DNA from: Streptomyces ficellus
GTDB lineage: Bacteria; Actinomycetota; Actinomycetes; Streptomycetales; Streptomycetaceae
Reading direction: 5' to 3'
Assembly: GCF_030406405.1 (NCBI RefSeq)
Contig: NZ_JAUEPL010000009.1
Span: 62,001 to 126,000 of the forward strand
Length of the DNA: 64,000 nucleotides
Part shown: in pieces, positions 8,111 to 19,010 of the stretch
Numbering within the stretch: the stretch's first letter is position 1
Layout of the letters: each line of letters starts with the position of its first letter
Position numbers and translations under genes: made by a program
Notes under the pieces: generated by a model
Seen by the model: the letters and a program-made list of their open reading frames with translations, nothing else
Databases searched by the model: none
Told to the model about the DNA's origin: nothing

Positions 8111-10003
8111 CTACGACGGCTCGTGCTTGGCGAGGCGGGGGATGCCGGCGGCCCGGTAGGCCGCCTCCTCGTCCAGGGTCTCGTTCTCCAGCAGCGCCGC
8201 CGCCAGAGCGTCCAGCCTGGGGCGGTGCTCCTGGAGCAGCCGGCAGGCACTCTCGTAGCACTCGTCGACGATGCGGCGCGTCTCCTCGGCGACCGCGTCC
8301 AGCGTCGCGGGCGCCGCCGACAACCCGTACGCCTGCTGCACGTCGTCGGGGATCGCGCTGAGCCTGCCCACCCGCTCGCTCATCCCCCAGCGGCCCGCCA
8401 TGCCGCGCGCGATCCTGGTGACCTGCTCCAGGTCGTTCTCCGAACCCGTCGTGATGACGCCGAAGACGATCTGCTCGGCCGCCATGCCCCCCAGGGCCCC
8501 GATGATCCGGCCGCGCAGATAGTCCTCCGTGTACGCGTACTTGTCGGCGTCGGGCGTCGACAGGGTCACGCCCAGCGCCCGCCCGCGCGGGACGATGGTG
8601 ACCTTGCGGACCGGGTCGGCGCCGGGCTGGAGCATGCCGAGCAGCGCGTGCCCGCTCTCGTGGTACGCGGTACGGCGCCGCTCCTCGGCCGGCATGACCA
8701 GGGAGCGTTCCGCGCCCAGTTGGACCTTCTCCAGCGCGTCCGACAGGTCCGCCGGGGTCACCTCGGTCCGCCGGCGCTTGACCGCGAGCAGGGCGGCCTC
8801 GTTGGCGAGGTTGGCGAGCTCCGCGCCGGTCATTCCCGGGGTCGTACGGGCGACCTGGGCGAGGTCGACGTCCTCGGAGAGCGGGATCTCGCGGGTGTGG
8901 ATCTTGAGGATGGCCTCCCGGCCGCCACGGTCGGGCGGGCTGACGTTGACGATCCGGTCGAAGCGGCCGGGCCGGGTCAGAGCCGGATCCAGCACATCGG
9001 CGCGGTTGGTGGCCGCGATGACGATGACGCCCTCGGAACCGGAGAAGCCGTCCATCTCGGTGAGGATCTGGTTGAGCGTCTGCTCGCGCTCGTCGTGTCC
9101 GCCCATGGCGGCGCCGCCGCCCCGGGCCCGGCCGATGGTGTCGATCTCGTCGATGAAGATGATCGCGGGCGCCACCTTGCGGGCCTCGTTGAACAGTTCG
9201 CGTACGCGCGAGGCGCCGACGCCCACGATCATCTCGATGAACTCGGAGGCGGAGGCGGAGAAGAACGGCACCCCCGCCTCGCCCGCCACGGCCCGTGCCA
9301 GCAGCGTCTTGCCCGTGCCGGGCGGGCCGGAGAGCAGCACGCCGCGCGGCATCTTGGCGCCCATCCTGCGGTACGCCTGGGGGCTCTTCAGGAAGTCGAC
9401 GACGTCGTTGAGCTCTTCCTCCACCTCGTCGATCCCCGCGACGTCGGCGAAGGTGGTGCGCGCTCCCGGTTCCAGCTCGACCGGCTTGGGCGGCGCCTTG
9501 CGGCCGAGCATGCCGCCGGCTCCGAGCCCGGCGCGCATCCGCCGGGCGAGGAACACCCACAGCACGACGAGCAGCAGGATCGGCGCCAGCGAGAACAGCA
9601 GATTGGCGAGGAGGCTCGGCCTCTCGACGACCGGCTCGGCGGTCACCGTGACCTTGTGCTTCGTCAGCTCCGACCAGAGGTTGTCGTCCGCGAACGCCGG
9701 CCGCTGGGTGGTGAAGCGCTCCTTGTTCTTCAGCTCCCCCTCGATGGCGTCGCCCTTGGAGTAGATCTTGGTGACATTGCCGTCGGCGACCTGCCGGCTG
9801 AATTCGGTGTACGAGACGGTGCGCTCGTCGCCGTCGCCGAAGAAGGACAGGGCCAGGTTGGTGAGAACGAAGATCGCCACCGCGGCGATGAGCAGCCCGG
9901 CCCAGCCGCCCGGCATCTTGCGGCGGGGCGGGGGCGGCGGAGGTGCGCCCTCCGAGCGCCAGGGCTGGTCGGTGCGGTCGCGCGGGGGTACGGGACTGGC
10001 CAC
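8111..10003 (-). CDS. ftsH: FtsH-family ATP-dependent zinc metalloprotease
   Basis: 630-residue membrane AAA protease that degrades membrane and short-lived cytosolic proteins. It has a proline-rich N-terminus, TM1 (about 34-54), an extracytoplasmic domain, TM2 (about 131-153), Walker A GPPGTGKT (226-233), Walker B IIFIDEID (281-288), a second region of homology ending RPGRFDR, and zinc site HESGH (448-452) with the downstream Asp in GSENDLEQ. The GTG is preceded by AGGAGAG. The neighbourhood lacks the folE/hpt context of the main streptomycete ftsH as I recall it, so this is probably a second paralogue. It reads in the same direction as ffh, behind an apparent ffh terminator. Confidence 0.92.
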   Translation of the reverse strand: MASPVPPRDRTDQPWRSEGAPPPPPPRRKMPGGWAGLLIAAVAIFVLTNLALSFFGDGDERTVSYTEFSRQVADGNVTKIYSKGDAIEGELKNKERFTTQRPAFADDNLWSELTKHKVTVTAEPVVERPSLLANLLFSLAPILLLVVLWVFLARRMRAGLGAGGMLGRKAPPKPVELEPGARTTFADVAGIDEVEEELNDVVDFLKSPQAYRRMGAKMPRGVLLSGPPGTGKTLLARAVAGEAGVPFFSASASEFIEMIVGVGASRVRELFNEARKVAPAIIFIDEIDTIGRARGGGAAMGGHDEREQTLNQILTEMDGFSGSEGVIVIAATNRADVLDPALTRPGRFDRIVNVSPPDRGGREAILKIHTREIPLSEDVDLAQVARTTPGMTGAELANLANEAALLAVKRRRTEVTPADLSDALEKVQLGAERSLVMPAEERRRTAYHESGHALLGMLQPGADPVRKVTIVPRGRALGVTLSTPDADKYAYTEDYLRGRIIGALGGMAAEQIVFGVITTGSENDLEQVTRIARGMAGRWGMSERVGRLSAIPDDVQQAYGLSAAPATLDAVAEETRRIVDECYESACRLLQEHRPRLDALAAALLENETLDEEAAYRAAGIPRLAKHEPS

Positions 10004-10110
10004 GCTGCTCTCTCCTCATGCCGGGTCATGCCGAGGACCGGCGACACGGCAATTATTGAAGAGGCGCACGAATGCGGCATTACGGGCTTATGTGCCATCG
10101 CGAACGTGAA

Positions 10111-10145
10111 GTAAGGGACGCCCACCCATGGTGGACGCCCCTTAC
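10111..10145 (-). terminator. Rho-independent-type hairpin downstream of ffh
   Basis: A 15-bp inverted repeat with two mismatches (GTAAGGGACGCCCAC / GTGGACGCCCCTTAC) and a 5-base loop, starting 14 bases past the ffh stop. The position fits termination of ffh before the downstream FtsH-type gene. Confidence 0.7.
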
Positions 10146-10159
10146 CCGACTCGTCATGC

Positions 10160-11710
10160 TCAGCCCATGAACTTCTTGAACTCGTCCGGCAGCTCGAAGT
10201 CCTGGCCCGGCTGACCGTCAGGGAGCCCGAACGCGCCACCCTGCTGCGCCTGTTCGCGCCGTGCCGCGGCGGCCTGCTCCTCGGCCTTGCGCTTCATCGG
10301 GTTGCCGCTCTTGCGCTTGCCCTTGGCCTGCTTCTGCTGCTTCTTCTGCCGGCCGGGGCCACCGCCCATGCCCGGGATGCCCGGCATCCCCGGCATGCCG
10401 CCGCCCTGCGCCATGCGCGACATCATCTTGCGGGCCTCGAAGAACCGCTCGACCAGCGACTTGACCGCGCTGACGTCGACGCCGGAACCCTTGGCGATAC
10501 GGGCCCGGCGGGAGCCGTTGATGATCGTCGGGTCCTGGCGCTCGCCCGGGGTCATCGACTTGATGATCGCGGCCGTACGGTCCACGTCACGCTCGTCGAT
10601 GCTGTTGATCTGCTCCTTCATCTGTGCCATGCCCGGCAGCATCCCGAGCAGCTTGGAGATGGAGCCCATCTTCCTGACCTGCTCCATCTGGGCCAGGAAG
10701 TCGTCGAGCGTGAAGTCCTTGCCCTTGGACGAAGCCAGCTTGGAGGCCATCTTGGCGGCCTCTTCCTGGCTGAAGGTCTGCTCGGCCTTCTCGATCAGCG
10801 AGAGCATGTCGCCCATGCCGAGGATGCGGGACGCCATGCGGTCCGGGTGGAACGCGTCGAAGTCGTCCAGCTTCTCGCCGTTGGAGGCGAACATGATCTG
10901 GCGGCCGGTGACGTGCGCGATCGACAGGGCGGCGCCACCGCGGGCGTCGCCGTCGAGCTTGGACAGCACGACGCCGTCGAAGCCGACGCCGTCCCGGAAG
11001 GCCTCGGCCGTGTTGACCGCGTCCTGGCCGATCATCGCGTCCACGACGAACAGGACCTCGTCGGGGCTGACGGCGTCGCGGATGTCCGCGGCCTGCCGCA
11101 TCAGCTCCTGGTCGATACCGAGACGGCCGGCGGTGTCGACGATGACGACGTCGTACTGCTTGCTCTTGGCGTAGTCGATGGAGTCCTTGGCGACCTGCAC
11201 CGGGTCACCGACGCCGTTGCCGGGCTCCGGCGCGTAGACGCCGACACCGGCGCGCTCGGCGACGACGGCGAGCTGGTTGACGGCGTTGGGGCGCTGCAGG
11301 TCGCAGGCGACGAGGAGCGGGGCGTGCCCCTGCCCCTTCAGCCAGAGGCCGAGCTTTCCGGCGAGGGTGGTCTTACCGGCACCCTGGAGACCCGCGAGCA
11401 TGATGACGGTCGGCGGGTTCTTGGCGAACCGCAGACGGCGGGTCTCGCCGCCGAGGATGCCGATGAGCTCCTCGTTGACGATCTTGATGACCTGCTGGGC
11501 GGGGTTCAGCGCCTGCGAGACCTCGGCCCCGAGCGCCCGCTCCTTGACCTGCTTGATGAACGCGCGGACGACGGGCAGCGCGACGTCGGCTTCCAGCAGC
11601 GCGATTCGGATCTCGCGGGCGGTGGCGTCGATGTCCGCCTCGGACAGGCGCCCCTTGCCCCGGAGGTTCTTGAATGTCGCTGCAAGGCGGTCGGAGAGGG
11701 TATCGAACAC
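10160..11710 (-). CDS. ffh: Signal recognition particle GTPase Ffh
   Basis: 516-residue SRP54 homologue that binds 4.5S RNA and signal sequences and hands ribosomes to FtsY. The N domain is about 1-90. The G domain has GLQGAGKT (107-114), VDTAGRLGID and SKLDGDARGG. The Met-rich M domain carries KLLGMLPGMAQM and a GSRRARIAKGSG RNA-binding segment. A Gly/Met/Pro run (MPGMPGIPGMGG) and a basic KKQQKQAKGKRK patch precede the acidic C-terminus. Start is GTG. The receptor gene ftsY is about 8 kb away in this window, on the same strand. Confidence 0.97.
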   Translation of the reverse strand: MFDTLSDRLAATFKNLRGKGRLSEADIDATAREIRIALLEADVALPVVRAFIKQVKERALGAEVSQALNPAQQVIKIVNEELIGILGGETRRLRFAKNPPTVIMLAGLQGAGKTTLAGKLGLWLKGQGHAPLLVACDLQRPNAVNQLAVVAERAGVGVYAPEPGNGVGDPVQVAKDSIDYAKSKQYDVVIVDTAGRLGIDQELMRQAADIRDAVSPDEVLFVVDAMIGQDAVNTAEAFRDGVGFDGVVLSKLDGDARGGAALSIAHVTGRQIMFASNGEKLDDFDAFHPDRMASRILGMGDMLSLIEKAEQTFSQEEAAKMASKLASSKGKDFTLDDFLAQMEQVRKMGSISKLLGMLPGMAQMKEQINSIDERDVDRTAAIIKSMTPGERQDPTIINGSRRARIAKGSGVDVSAVKSLVERFFEARKMMSRMAQGGGMPGMPGIPGMGGGPGRQKKQQKQAKGKRKSGNPMKRKAEEQAAAARREQAQQGGAFGLPDGQPGQDFELPDEFKKFMG

Positions 11711-11744
11711 GGTGGTCGCGGATCCTCGGGTCTCGGTGGGGGTA

Positions 11745-11769
11745 CCCCCTGCTCGTAAGAGCTCGGGGG
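11745..11769. repeat. Palindromic GGGGGTACCCCC/GAGCTCGGGGGAG-type element
   Basis: CCCCCTGCTC, loop GTAA, GAGCTCGGGGG form a near-perfect hairpin between the ffh start and the glnD stop. Similar GGGGGTACC...GCTCGGGGGAG palindromes recur in intergenic regions of many Streptomyces genomes (from memory). It could terminate glnD or process the transcript; neither is shown here. Confidence 0.5.
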
Positions 11770-11861
11770 AGGGCGGGCAGTCGCCCCCCAGGGTATCCGG
11801 CCGACGCGGTTACGCATCAGCCCTGTCCGGATCAGCCCTCGTGGGCGCCCTCGTGGGGACT

Positions 11862-14294
11862 TCAGGTGCGCAGCGCCGTTTCCAGGGTGCGGGCCACCAC
11901 TACCGCCTCTTCCGCCGGGAGCGGGTTGCCCTTCGCGTCCGTGACGTAGAAGGCGTCCACCGCGTTGGCGCCCAGCGTCGAGACGTGCGCGCTGCGCACG
12001 CGGACCGCGGCCGTCTCCAGGGCGCGGCCGATGCGGTGCAGCAGGCCCGGGGCGTCGTGGGCGCGGACCTCGATGACGGTCGCCCGGGCGGAGCCGGCCG
12101 CCGCGACGGTGACGCGCGGCGGCGGGGCCTTCATGCCGCGACGCCGCGGGTAGGCGGCCTCCCGCTCGGCGAGGCGGGCCCGGATGTCCAGCGAGCCGTC
12201 CAGGGCCCGCAGGAGGTCGGCGCGCAGCCGGGTGGCCTGCGGCAGGGAGCCGTACTCGGCGGCGACGCGCCAGTTGAGGACGAGCACGGCACCGTCGCCC
12301 AGGTCCCGCAGGTCGATCGCGCGCAGGTCGGCGGAGCGGACGGTGAGCCGGTGCAGGGCGAGGACCCCGGCGAGGGCGGGCAGGACGCCCGGCTGGTCGG
12401 GCAGGGCGATGAGCAGTTCGACGCCGACCGGTTCCGGTTCGTCGCCGTCGGGCGGGGTGTCGGCGTGCAGGGTCAGCATGGGCTCCCCGGTGCGCAGGGC
12501 CTCGATGGCGAGCCGTTCCTCCTCGGCGCTGGGCGCGGTGGGCTCGGCGGCCGGCGGGGCGTCACCCGCGAGGACGCCCGCGACCCGTTCGACCAGGTCG
12601 GCGACGAGCGAGCCGCGCCAGGACGACCAGGCCGCGGGCCCGGTGGCGAGCGCGTCCGCCTCGGTGAGGGCGTGCAGGAGTTCCAGCGTGGACGGCGTCT
12701 CCACGGCCTCGGCCACGGACTGGATGGCGGCCGGGTCGTCCAGGTCCCGGCGGGTCGCCGTCTCGATGAGCAGGAGGTGGTGGCGTACGAGGGCGGCGAT
12801 GACGGCGATGTCGTGCCGGTCGAAGCCGATGCGGGCGGCGACGTCGCGGGCGATGGTCTCGCCGGCCACCGAGTGGTCACCGGGCCAGCCCTTGCCGATG
12901 TCGTGCAGCAGCGCGGCGACGAGAAGCAGGTCGGGGCGGCCGACGCGGCGGGCCAGGGCGGAGGCGCGGACCGTGGCCTCGACCAGGTGGCGGTCGACGG
13001 TCCAGGTGTGCACGGGGTTGCGCTGCGGGCGGCAGCGGACGCGCTCCCAGTCGGGCAGCAGGCGCGTGATGAGGCCTTCGGCTTCGAGGGCCTCCCACAC
13101 GGGGACGGTGGGCTCGCCCGCGCCGAGGAGGGTGACCAGTTCCTCACGGGCCTCGGCCGGCCACGGCACGGGCAGCGGCTTGGCCGTGGCGGCCAGGCGG
13201 CGTACGGCGTGCAGGGAGATCGGCAGGCCGTTCTGGGCGGCCGCGGCGGCGGCGCGCAGGGGAAGGACCGGGTCGCGTTCCGGGCGGGCGGTGCGGGCGA
13301 GGACCACCTCGCCGTCCATCTCGACCACGCCCTCGGCCAGCGGCGTGCGCTCGGGCTGGGGCCGGCCGCCGCCGAGCATGGCGCGCAGCCTGGGGCGTAC
13401 GGAGCGGGCCCGCAGAACGCGGTTGACCTCGCGCCAGGTGACGTCACCGGCGTACGAGATGGTGCGCGCGGCCTCGTACACCCGGCGCAGCAGGGTGTCG
13501 GCGTCGAGCAGGCCGAGCGCGGCGGTGACCTGGTCCTGTTCCTGGAGGGCGAGCCGGTCGCCGGCCCGCCCGGTGACGAGGTGGAGCGCGTCGCGGGTGT
13601 CGAGGAGGACGCGGCGCGCCTCGGCGAGCCCTTCGCGGGGCGCGTCGGCGAGCCAGGAGGCGGCGACGGCGCGCAGGGCGGTGGCGTCGCGCAGCCCGCC
13701 CCTGGCCTCCTTGAGGTCGGGCTCCAGCAGGAACTGCAGCTCGCCCTGCCTCTCGGCCCGCTCCCGGCACAGCTCGTCCAGCTCGGGGAGGCGCCTGGGG
13801 GCCTGGTTGCGCCAGTCGGCGAGGACGGCGGTGCGCAGGGCGGTGACGATGGCGAGGTCGCCCGCGATGTGGCGGGCGTCGAGCAGGCCGAGCTGGACCT
13901 TGAGGTCCTCGGCGGCGGTCTTGCGCGCTTCGGCGGGGGTGCGCACCGAGTGGTCGAGGTCGAGGCCGAGGTCCCAGACGGGGTACCAGACGCGGTCGGC
14001 GAGCGCCGCGATGGTGGCGGGGTCGGCGGTGCCGTCGTGGAGGAGGAGCAGGTCGAGGTCGCTGCGGGGCGACAGCTCGCCGCGTCCGTACCCGCCGACG
14101 GCGACGAGGGCGGTGCCCCGCGGCGGCGCGGCGGCCGTGTGGAGGGCGGCCAGCCAGTCGTCGGTCAGCCGGGCGAGGGCGGCACGGCGCGGCGGCCCGG
14201 ACCGCGTCTCCTCCTGGAGGAGGCGCAGCCGGGCCGCCGCGTAACCGCTGGGTCCCGAGTCTTCCGCTCGCGTACTCACATCGACACTCGACAC
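11862..14294 (-). CDS. glnD: PII nucleotidyltransferase / nucleotidyl-removing enzyme GlnD
   Basis: 810 residues. It modifies and demodifies the PII protein in response to nitrogen status; in Streptomyces the reaction is adenylylation of GlnK. The nucleotidyltransferase signature GGYGRGELSPRSDLDLL spans 67-83. An HD phosphohydrolase domain with LLHDIGKG..GDHSVAGE lies near 460-475. Two C-terminal ACT domains begin near 625 (VELLIALPDQPGVL) and 739 (VIEVRAHDAPGLL) and should bind glutamine. The start is 12 bases after the glnK stop, giving an amtB-glnK-glnD operon under the GlnR site upstream of amtB. Confidence 0.95.
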   Translation of the reverse strand: MSSVDVSTRAEDSGPSGYAAARLRLLQEETRSGPPRRAALARLTDDWLAALHTAAAPPRGTALVAVGGYGRGELSPRSDLDLLLLHDGTADPATIAALADRVWYPVWDLGLDLDHSVRTPAEARKTAAEDLKVQLGLLDARHIAGDLAIVTALRTAVLADWRNQAPRRLPELDELCRERAERQGELQFLLEPDLKEARGGLRDATALRAVAASWLADAPREGLAEARRVLLDTRDALHLVTGRAGDRLALQEQDQVTAALGLLDADTLLRRVYEAARTISYAGDVTWREVNRVLRARSVRPRLRAMLGGGRPQPERTPLAEGVVEMDGEVVLARTARPERDPVLPLRAAAAAAQNGLPISLHAVRRLAATAKPLPVPWPAEAREELVTLLGAGEPTVPVWEALEAEGLITRLLPDWERVRCRPQRNPVHTWTVDRHLVEATVRASALARRVGRPDLLLVAALLHDIGKGWPGDHSVAGETIARDVAARIGFDRHDIAVIAALVRHHLLLIETATRRDLDDPAAIQSVAEAVETPSTLELLHALTEADALATGPAAWSSWRGSLVADLVERVAGVLAGDAPPAAEPTAPSAEEERLAIEALRTGEPMLTLHADTPPDGDEPEPVGVELLIALPDQPGVLPALAGVLALHRLTVRSADLRAIDLRDLGDGAVLVLNWRVAAEYGSLPQATRLRADLLRALDGSLDIRARLAEREAAYPRRRGMKAPPPRVTVAAAGSARATVIEVRAHDAPGLLHRIGRALETAAVRVRSAHVSTLGANAVDAFYVTDAKGNPLPAEEAVVVARTLETALRT

Positions 14295-14306
14295 CCAGCA
14301 GCTCCT

Positions 14307-16004
<1,698 letters not shown>

Positions 16005-16087
16005 TCATGCGGCCTGTGCGGGGCGGAGCCGGTGCTGCCCGGCTATGAGGGGTGGCCGGTTATGAGCCCCGAGGTTTACGCAGCACG

Positions 16088-16125
16088 GTTTCGGTCGATG
16101 CCGCACGATGTTTCGCGTCAGTGAC
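16088..16125 (-). promoter_or_regulatory. GlnR box upstream of amtB
   Basis: On the minus strand: GTCAC-n6-GAAAC-n6-CGGCA-n6-GAAAC. This is the GlnR operator architecture (GTnAC-n6-GAAAC repeated with 6-base spacing), with the first half perfect and only the second GTnAC degenerate. It sits about 103 bases upstream of the amtB start. GlnR activates amtB-glnK-glnD under nitrogen limitation in S. coelicolor. The site is read from sequence; binding here is inferred. Confidence 0.8.
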
Positions 16126-16140
16126 GAAGAGGACCGCCGT

Positions 16141-16179
16141 GTTACGGCACCGTGAACCACTGGGTCACGGACATGTAAC
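16141..16179 (-). promoter_or_regulatory. Second GlnR-like GTnAC cluster
   Basis: On the minus strand: GTTAC-n6-GTGAC-n6-GTTCA-n7-GTAAC, that is GTnAC-like pentamers at about one helical turn, just upstream of the perfect GlnR half-site. It may be an additional low-affinity GlnR site or a site for another OmpR-type regulator such as PhoP. Confidence 0.4.
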
Positions 16180-16303
16180 GGGACTACCCTCCGCGGACGT
16201 CAAGAGGACCGGCCGCGACGGTCACCCTGTTGACCTGGCGATGGGGGAGCCGAGTCGGGCTGTACGGGTGACGGTCGCGGCCGGGGTCTGGTGACGGAAT
16301 GTC

Positions 16304-17776
16304 TCAGACCGCTTCGGCGGTCTCGGGCAGCTGGGCTGTGAGGATGTCGGTGAGCCGGGCGACCTCGGGTACGTCGCCGAAGTCCCTGGCCGCGGTGTCG
16401 ACGGTCTTGCGCAGCCGGGTGTTGACCCGCTCGGAGCGGACCCGCTTGGCGACCCCGAGGGCGCGCTCGGCCAGCTGGGTGGCCTGCTCGGGTTCCCGCT
16501 TGAGCAGGTGCACGGTGGCCATGCCGACCAGGTTGAGCGCGTACGACCGCTGGTGGTCCTCGTCCTTGGCGAAGAGCCGCACCGCGCGCTCCATCACGGG
16601 CTCGGCGAGCGAGGCGTACGTGGGGCTGCGGCCGGCCACATAGGCGAGGTCGCGGTAGGAGTGGGCGTTCTCGCCGTTGAGCTCGGCCTCGGAGAAGAAG
16701 CGGATCCAGTCCGGCTCGGGCTCACCGTCGAGACCGACGTCGGCGAAGGTGTCCTCGGCCATGCGCACGGCCCGCTTGCACTTGCTGGGCTGGCCCATGT
16801 TGGCGTACGCGCGGGCCTCCATCGCATACAGCATGGCCTGGGTGCGCGAGGTGGCGCAGTCGCGGCTTCCGTACTGGGCGAGGTGGATGAGTTCGAGCGC
16901 GTCGTCGGGCCGCCCGAGGTGGATCATCTGGCGGCTCATGGAGGACAGGATGTACGAGCCGAGCGGCTTGTCGCCGGCTTCCTTGGCGGCGTGCAGGGCG
17001 AGCACGAAATACTTCTGGGCGGTGGGCTGGAGGCCCACGTCGTAGCTCATCCAGCCGGCCAGTTCGGCCAGTTCGGCCGCGCACTTGAAGAGCCGTTTCG
17101 CCGTGGCGGCGGGCTGCGGTTCCTGGAGCAGGTCGGTGACCTCGTGGAGCTGGCCGACGACCGCCTTGCGGCGCAGTCCGCCACCGCACTGGGCGTCCCA
17201 CTGGCGGAACATGACGGTGGTGGTCTCCAGCAGGTCCAGCTCCGCGCGGGAGAGCCGGGTGGGGCGGCGCAGGGCGGCCGGGTCGGTGCGGGGCGGTTCG
17301 GAGGCCGGGGTGGGTACGAGCCAGCGCTGCATGGGCTCGATGAGGGCGGGGCCGGCGGCGAGGGCGAGCGAGGTGCCGAGGAAGCCGCGCCGGGCCAGCA
17401 TCAGGTCGCTGCGGGAGAAGTCGCTGAGCAGTGCGACGGTCTGGGGCCCGGCCCACGGGAGGTCGACGCCGGACACCGAGGGTGACTGGTGGGCCGTGCG
17501 CAGACCGAGGTCCTCGATCGCGACGACGCTGCCGAACCGCTCGGAGAACAGCTCCGAGAGGATGCGCGGAATGGGCTCGCGCGGCTGCTCACCGTCCAGC
17601 CAGCGCCGTACGCGCGAGGTGTCGGTGCTGATGTGGTGTGCGCCCATCTGGCGCGCCCGGCGGTTCACTTGACGCGCGAGCTCGCCCTTGGACCAGCCGC
17701 TGCGCACGAACCACGAGCTCAGTTGCTCGTTCGGGCGCTTCCCGGCATTCGTACCGTCTGCGCCACTGCCGCCCAC
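16304..17776 (-). CDS. nsdA: NsdA, TPR-type negative regulator of differentiation
   Basis: 490 residues. The N-terminus (NEQLSSWFVRSGWSKGELARQVNRRARQ...DTSRVRRWLDG) resembles a helix-turn-helix of the kind found in Streptomyces regulators. A hydrophobic patch lies near 135-150, and from about 175 on it is helical repeats of TPR type (KRLFKCAAELAELAGWMSYDVG, TQAMLYAMEARAYANMGQ, ALNLVGMATVHLLKREPEQA). In S. coelicolor NsdA represses sporulation and antibiotic production. The GTG at 17776 follows a GGGGG run. It is divergent from the Prim-Pol-like gene, and its position between amtB and ftsY matches the nsdA locus I recall. Confidence 0.87.
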   Translation of the reverse strand: MGGSGADGTNAGKRPNEQLSSWFVRSGWSKGELARQVNRRARQMGAHHISTDTSRVRRWLDGEQPREPIPRILSELFSERFGSVVAIEDLGLRTAHQSPSVSGVDLPWAGPQTVALLSDFSRSDLMLARRGFLGTSLALAAGPALIEPMQRWLVPTPASEPPRTDPAALRRPTRLSRAELDLLETTTVMFRQWDAQCGGGLRRKAVVGQLHEVTDLLQEPQPAATAKRLFKCAAELAELAGWMSYDVGLQPTAQKYFVLALHAAKEAGDKPLGSYILSSMSRQMIHLGRPDDALELIHLAQYGSRDCATSRTQAMLYAMEARAYANMGQPSKCKRAVRMAEDTFADVGLDGEPEPDWIRFFSEAELNGENAHSYRDLAYVAGRSPTYASLAEPVMERAVRLFAKDEDHQRSYALNLVGMATVHLLKREPEQATQLAERALGVAKRVRSERVNTRLRKTVDTAARDFGDVPEVARLTDILTAQLPETAEAV

Positions 17777-18204
17777 TGGAACGCCCCCATCCGCTGAATC
17801 GCTGTTGCGCGAACCCGTATCAGAATGCCGTCAGTTGCAGTCGTCCGTCCGGTGGTTGCACCCTTCGAACAGGGAACCGGCTTGCCTCCGGCATACCCAT
17901 CAGCGCGGCGGCTACCCGGGGTTCGTGCACTCAAAGTAATCCTACGATCACCCGTCCGGCGAGGTCGTTTCCATAAACGCCACCATTCGCCACCCCTTCG
18001 GATGAACTCAGCCGCCGCCAGGCGCGATTGACTTGACACGACGACGATCGGGAGTCGGCGGACTGTCGCACGGAGAGGAGCGCGCGGCCGGACGCACCAC
18101 CCTCCGTGCCACCGTGCGCCACCCATGTGGGAGCGGTCGCGACGGAGCGTCACGGACATACTCCGGGTCGTAACCACCGGCGAGTTCCACCCGTTGGAGG
18201 GGGC
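17777..18204. other. Divergent nsdA / Prim-Pol-like promoter region
   Basis: 428 bases without a credible gene. On the minus strand TAGGAT (17939-17944) is a good -10 hexamer for nsdA. On the plus strand overlapping TTGACT and TTGACA (18028-18038) are -35 candidates for the divergent gene, and the GGAGGGGG just before its ATG is a strong ribosome binding site. The two -10/-35 pairings are not both complete, so exact promoters are uncertain. Confidence 0.5.
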
Positions 18205-18858
18205 ATGGGCTTCACGATCGGCGGCACCCGCATCCTGTCCGGCGCGCGGCGGCGCGTCGGCCGCGTCGCCACGGAGTGCACCGTGGTGGCGGAGTACACC
18301 GGCCTGTGGGGCTGGGACGTGGTCCCGGGCGCGCGGGCCTCCTCGGGCCGCTGCTCCTGCGGCGACTCCGCCTGCACGGCTCCGGGGGCGCACCCCCTCG
18401 GCTTCGCGCCCGAGGTGCCGGCGGGCTCGACGCTCGACACGGCCGCCGAGGCGTGGTCCCGGTTCCCGGGCGCCGCGCTGATGCTGCCCGTGGGCCGCGA
18501 GTTCGACGTCCTGGAGGTCGCGGAGGAGGCCGGGCGCCGGGCGCTGGTCCGGCTGGAACGGATGGGCCTGCCGCTCGGCCCGGTGTGCGCCACGCCGACG
18601 GGCCGGGCCCAGTTCTTCGTGGCGCCCGGCGCGGCGGCCGAACTGCCGCAGCTGCTGTACCGCATGGGCTGGGACGACGCGGACCTGGACCTGCGGTGCC
18701 TGGGCCCCGGCGCGTACATCACGGCGCCGCCCTCGGACCACGGCGGCCTGGGCCCCTCCCGCTGGCTGCGGCCACCCACCCTCGACGCCGGGCCGCCGCC
18801 CCAGGCCCGCCTGCTGCTCGGCACGCTGGCCTACATCTCCCACCGCTCGGCGGCGTAG
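18205..18858 (+). CDS. Prim-Pol N-terminal-domain-like protein
   Basis: 217 residues resembling the N-terminal domain of bifunctional DNA primase/polymerases: EYTGLWGWDVVPGARA, then the Cys cluster RCSCGDSACTAPGAHPLG (about 51-68) where the family has C.C.....C..PGKHP, and FVAPGAA / PGAYITAPPS in the distal part. No helicase or second domain follows. Some residues needed for catalysis in true Prim-Pols cannot be confirmed by eye, so this may be a regulatory or DNA-binding derivative. The ATG has GGAGGGGG upstream. It is followed by tandem 34-bp repeats and a bidirectional terminator. Confidence 0.7.
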   Translation: MGFTIGGTRILSGARRRVGRVATECTVVAEYTGLWGWDVVPGARASSGRCSCGDSACTAPGAHPLGFAPEVPAGSTLDTAAEAWSRFPGAALMLPVGREFDVLEVAEEAGRRALVRLERMGLPLGPVCATPTGRAQFFVAPGAAAELPQLLYRMGWDDADLDLRCLGPGAYITAPPSDHGGLGPSRWLRPPTLDAGPPPQARLLLGTLAYISHRSAA

Positions 18859-18883
18859 CGAGGCCGGTCGGCCACCCCGGCAG

Positions 18884-18981
18884 TGGGACGCCGCAAGCCG
18901 GGGTGGGCGCCCCGGCATGGGACGCCGCAAGCCGGGGTGGGCGCCCCGGCATGGGACGCCGCAAGCCGGGGTGGGCGCCCC
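18884..18981. repeat. Three tandem 34-bp repeats
   Basis: Two full copies and a third of 30 bases, 34-bp period, beginning TGGGACGCCGCAAGCCGGGG at 18884, 18918 and 18952. The third copy forms the left arm of the terminator that follows. The block lies between the convergent Prim-Pol-like gene and ftsY. Confidence 0.9.
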
Positions 18982-19000
18982 TGCGGAGGGGCGCCCACCC
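18969..19000. terminator. Bidirectional terminator hairpin
   Basis: A perfect 13-bp stem (GGGTGGGCGCCCC / GGGGCGCCCACCC) with loop TGCGGA between convergent genes, 10 bases from the ftsY stop. The structure suits termination of both transcripts. Confidence 0.8.
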
Positions 19001-19010
19001 GGCGCGGGGG

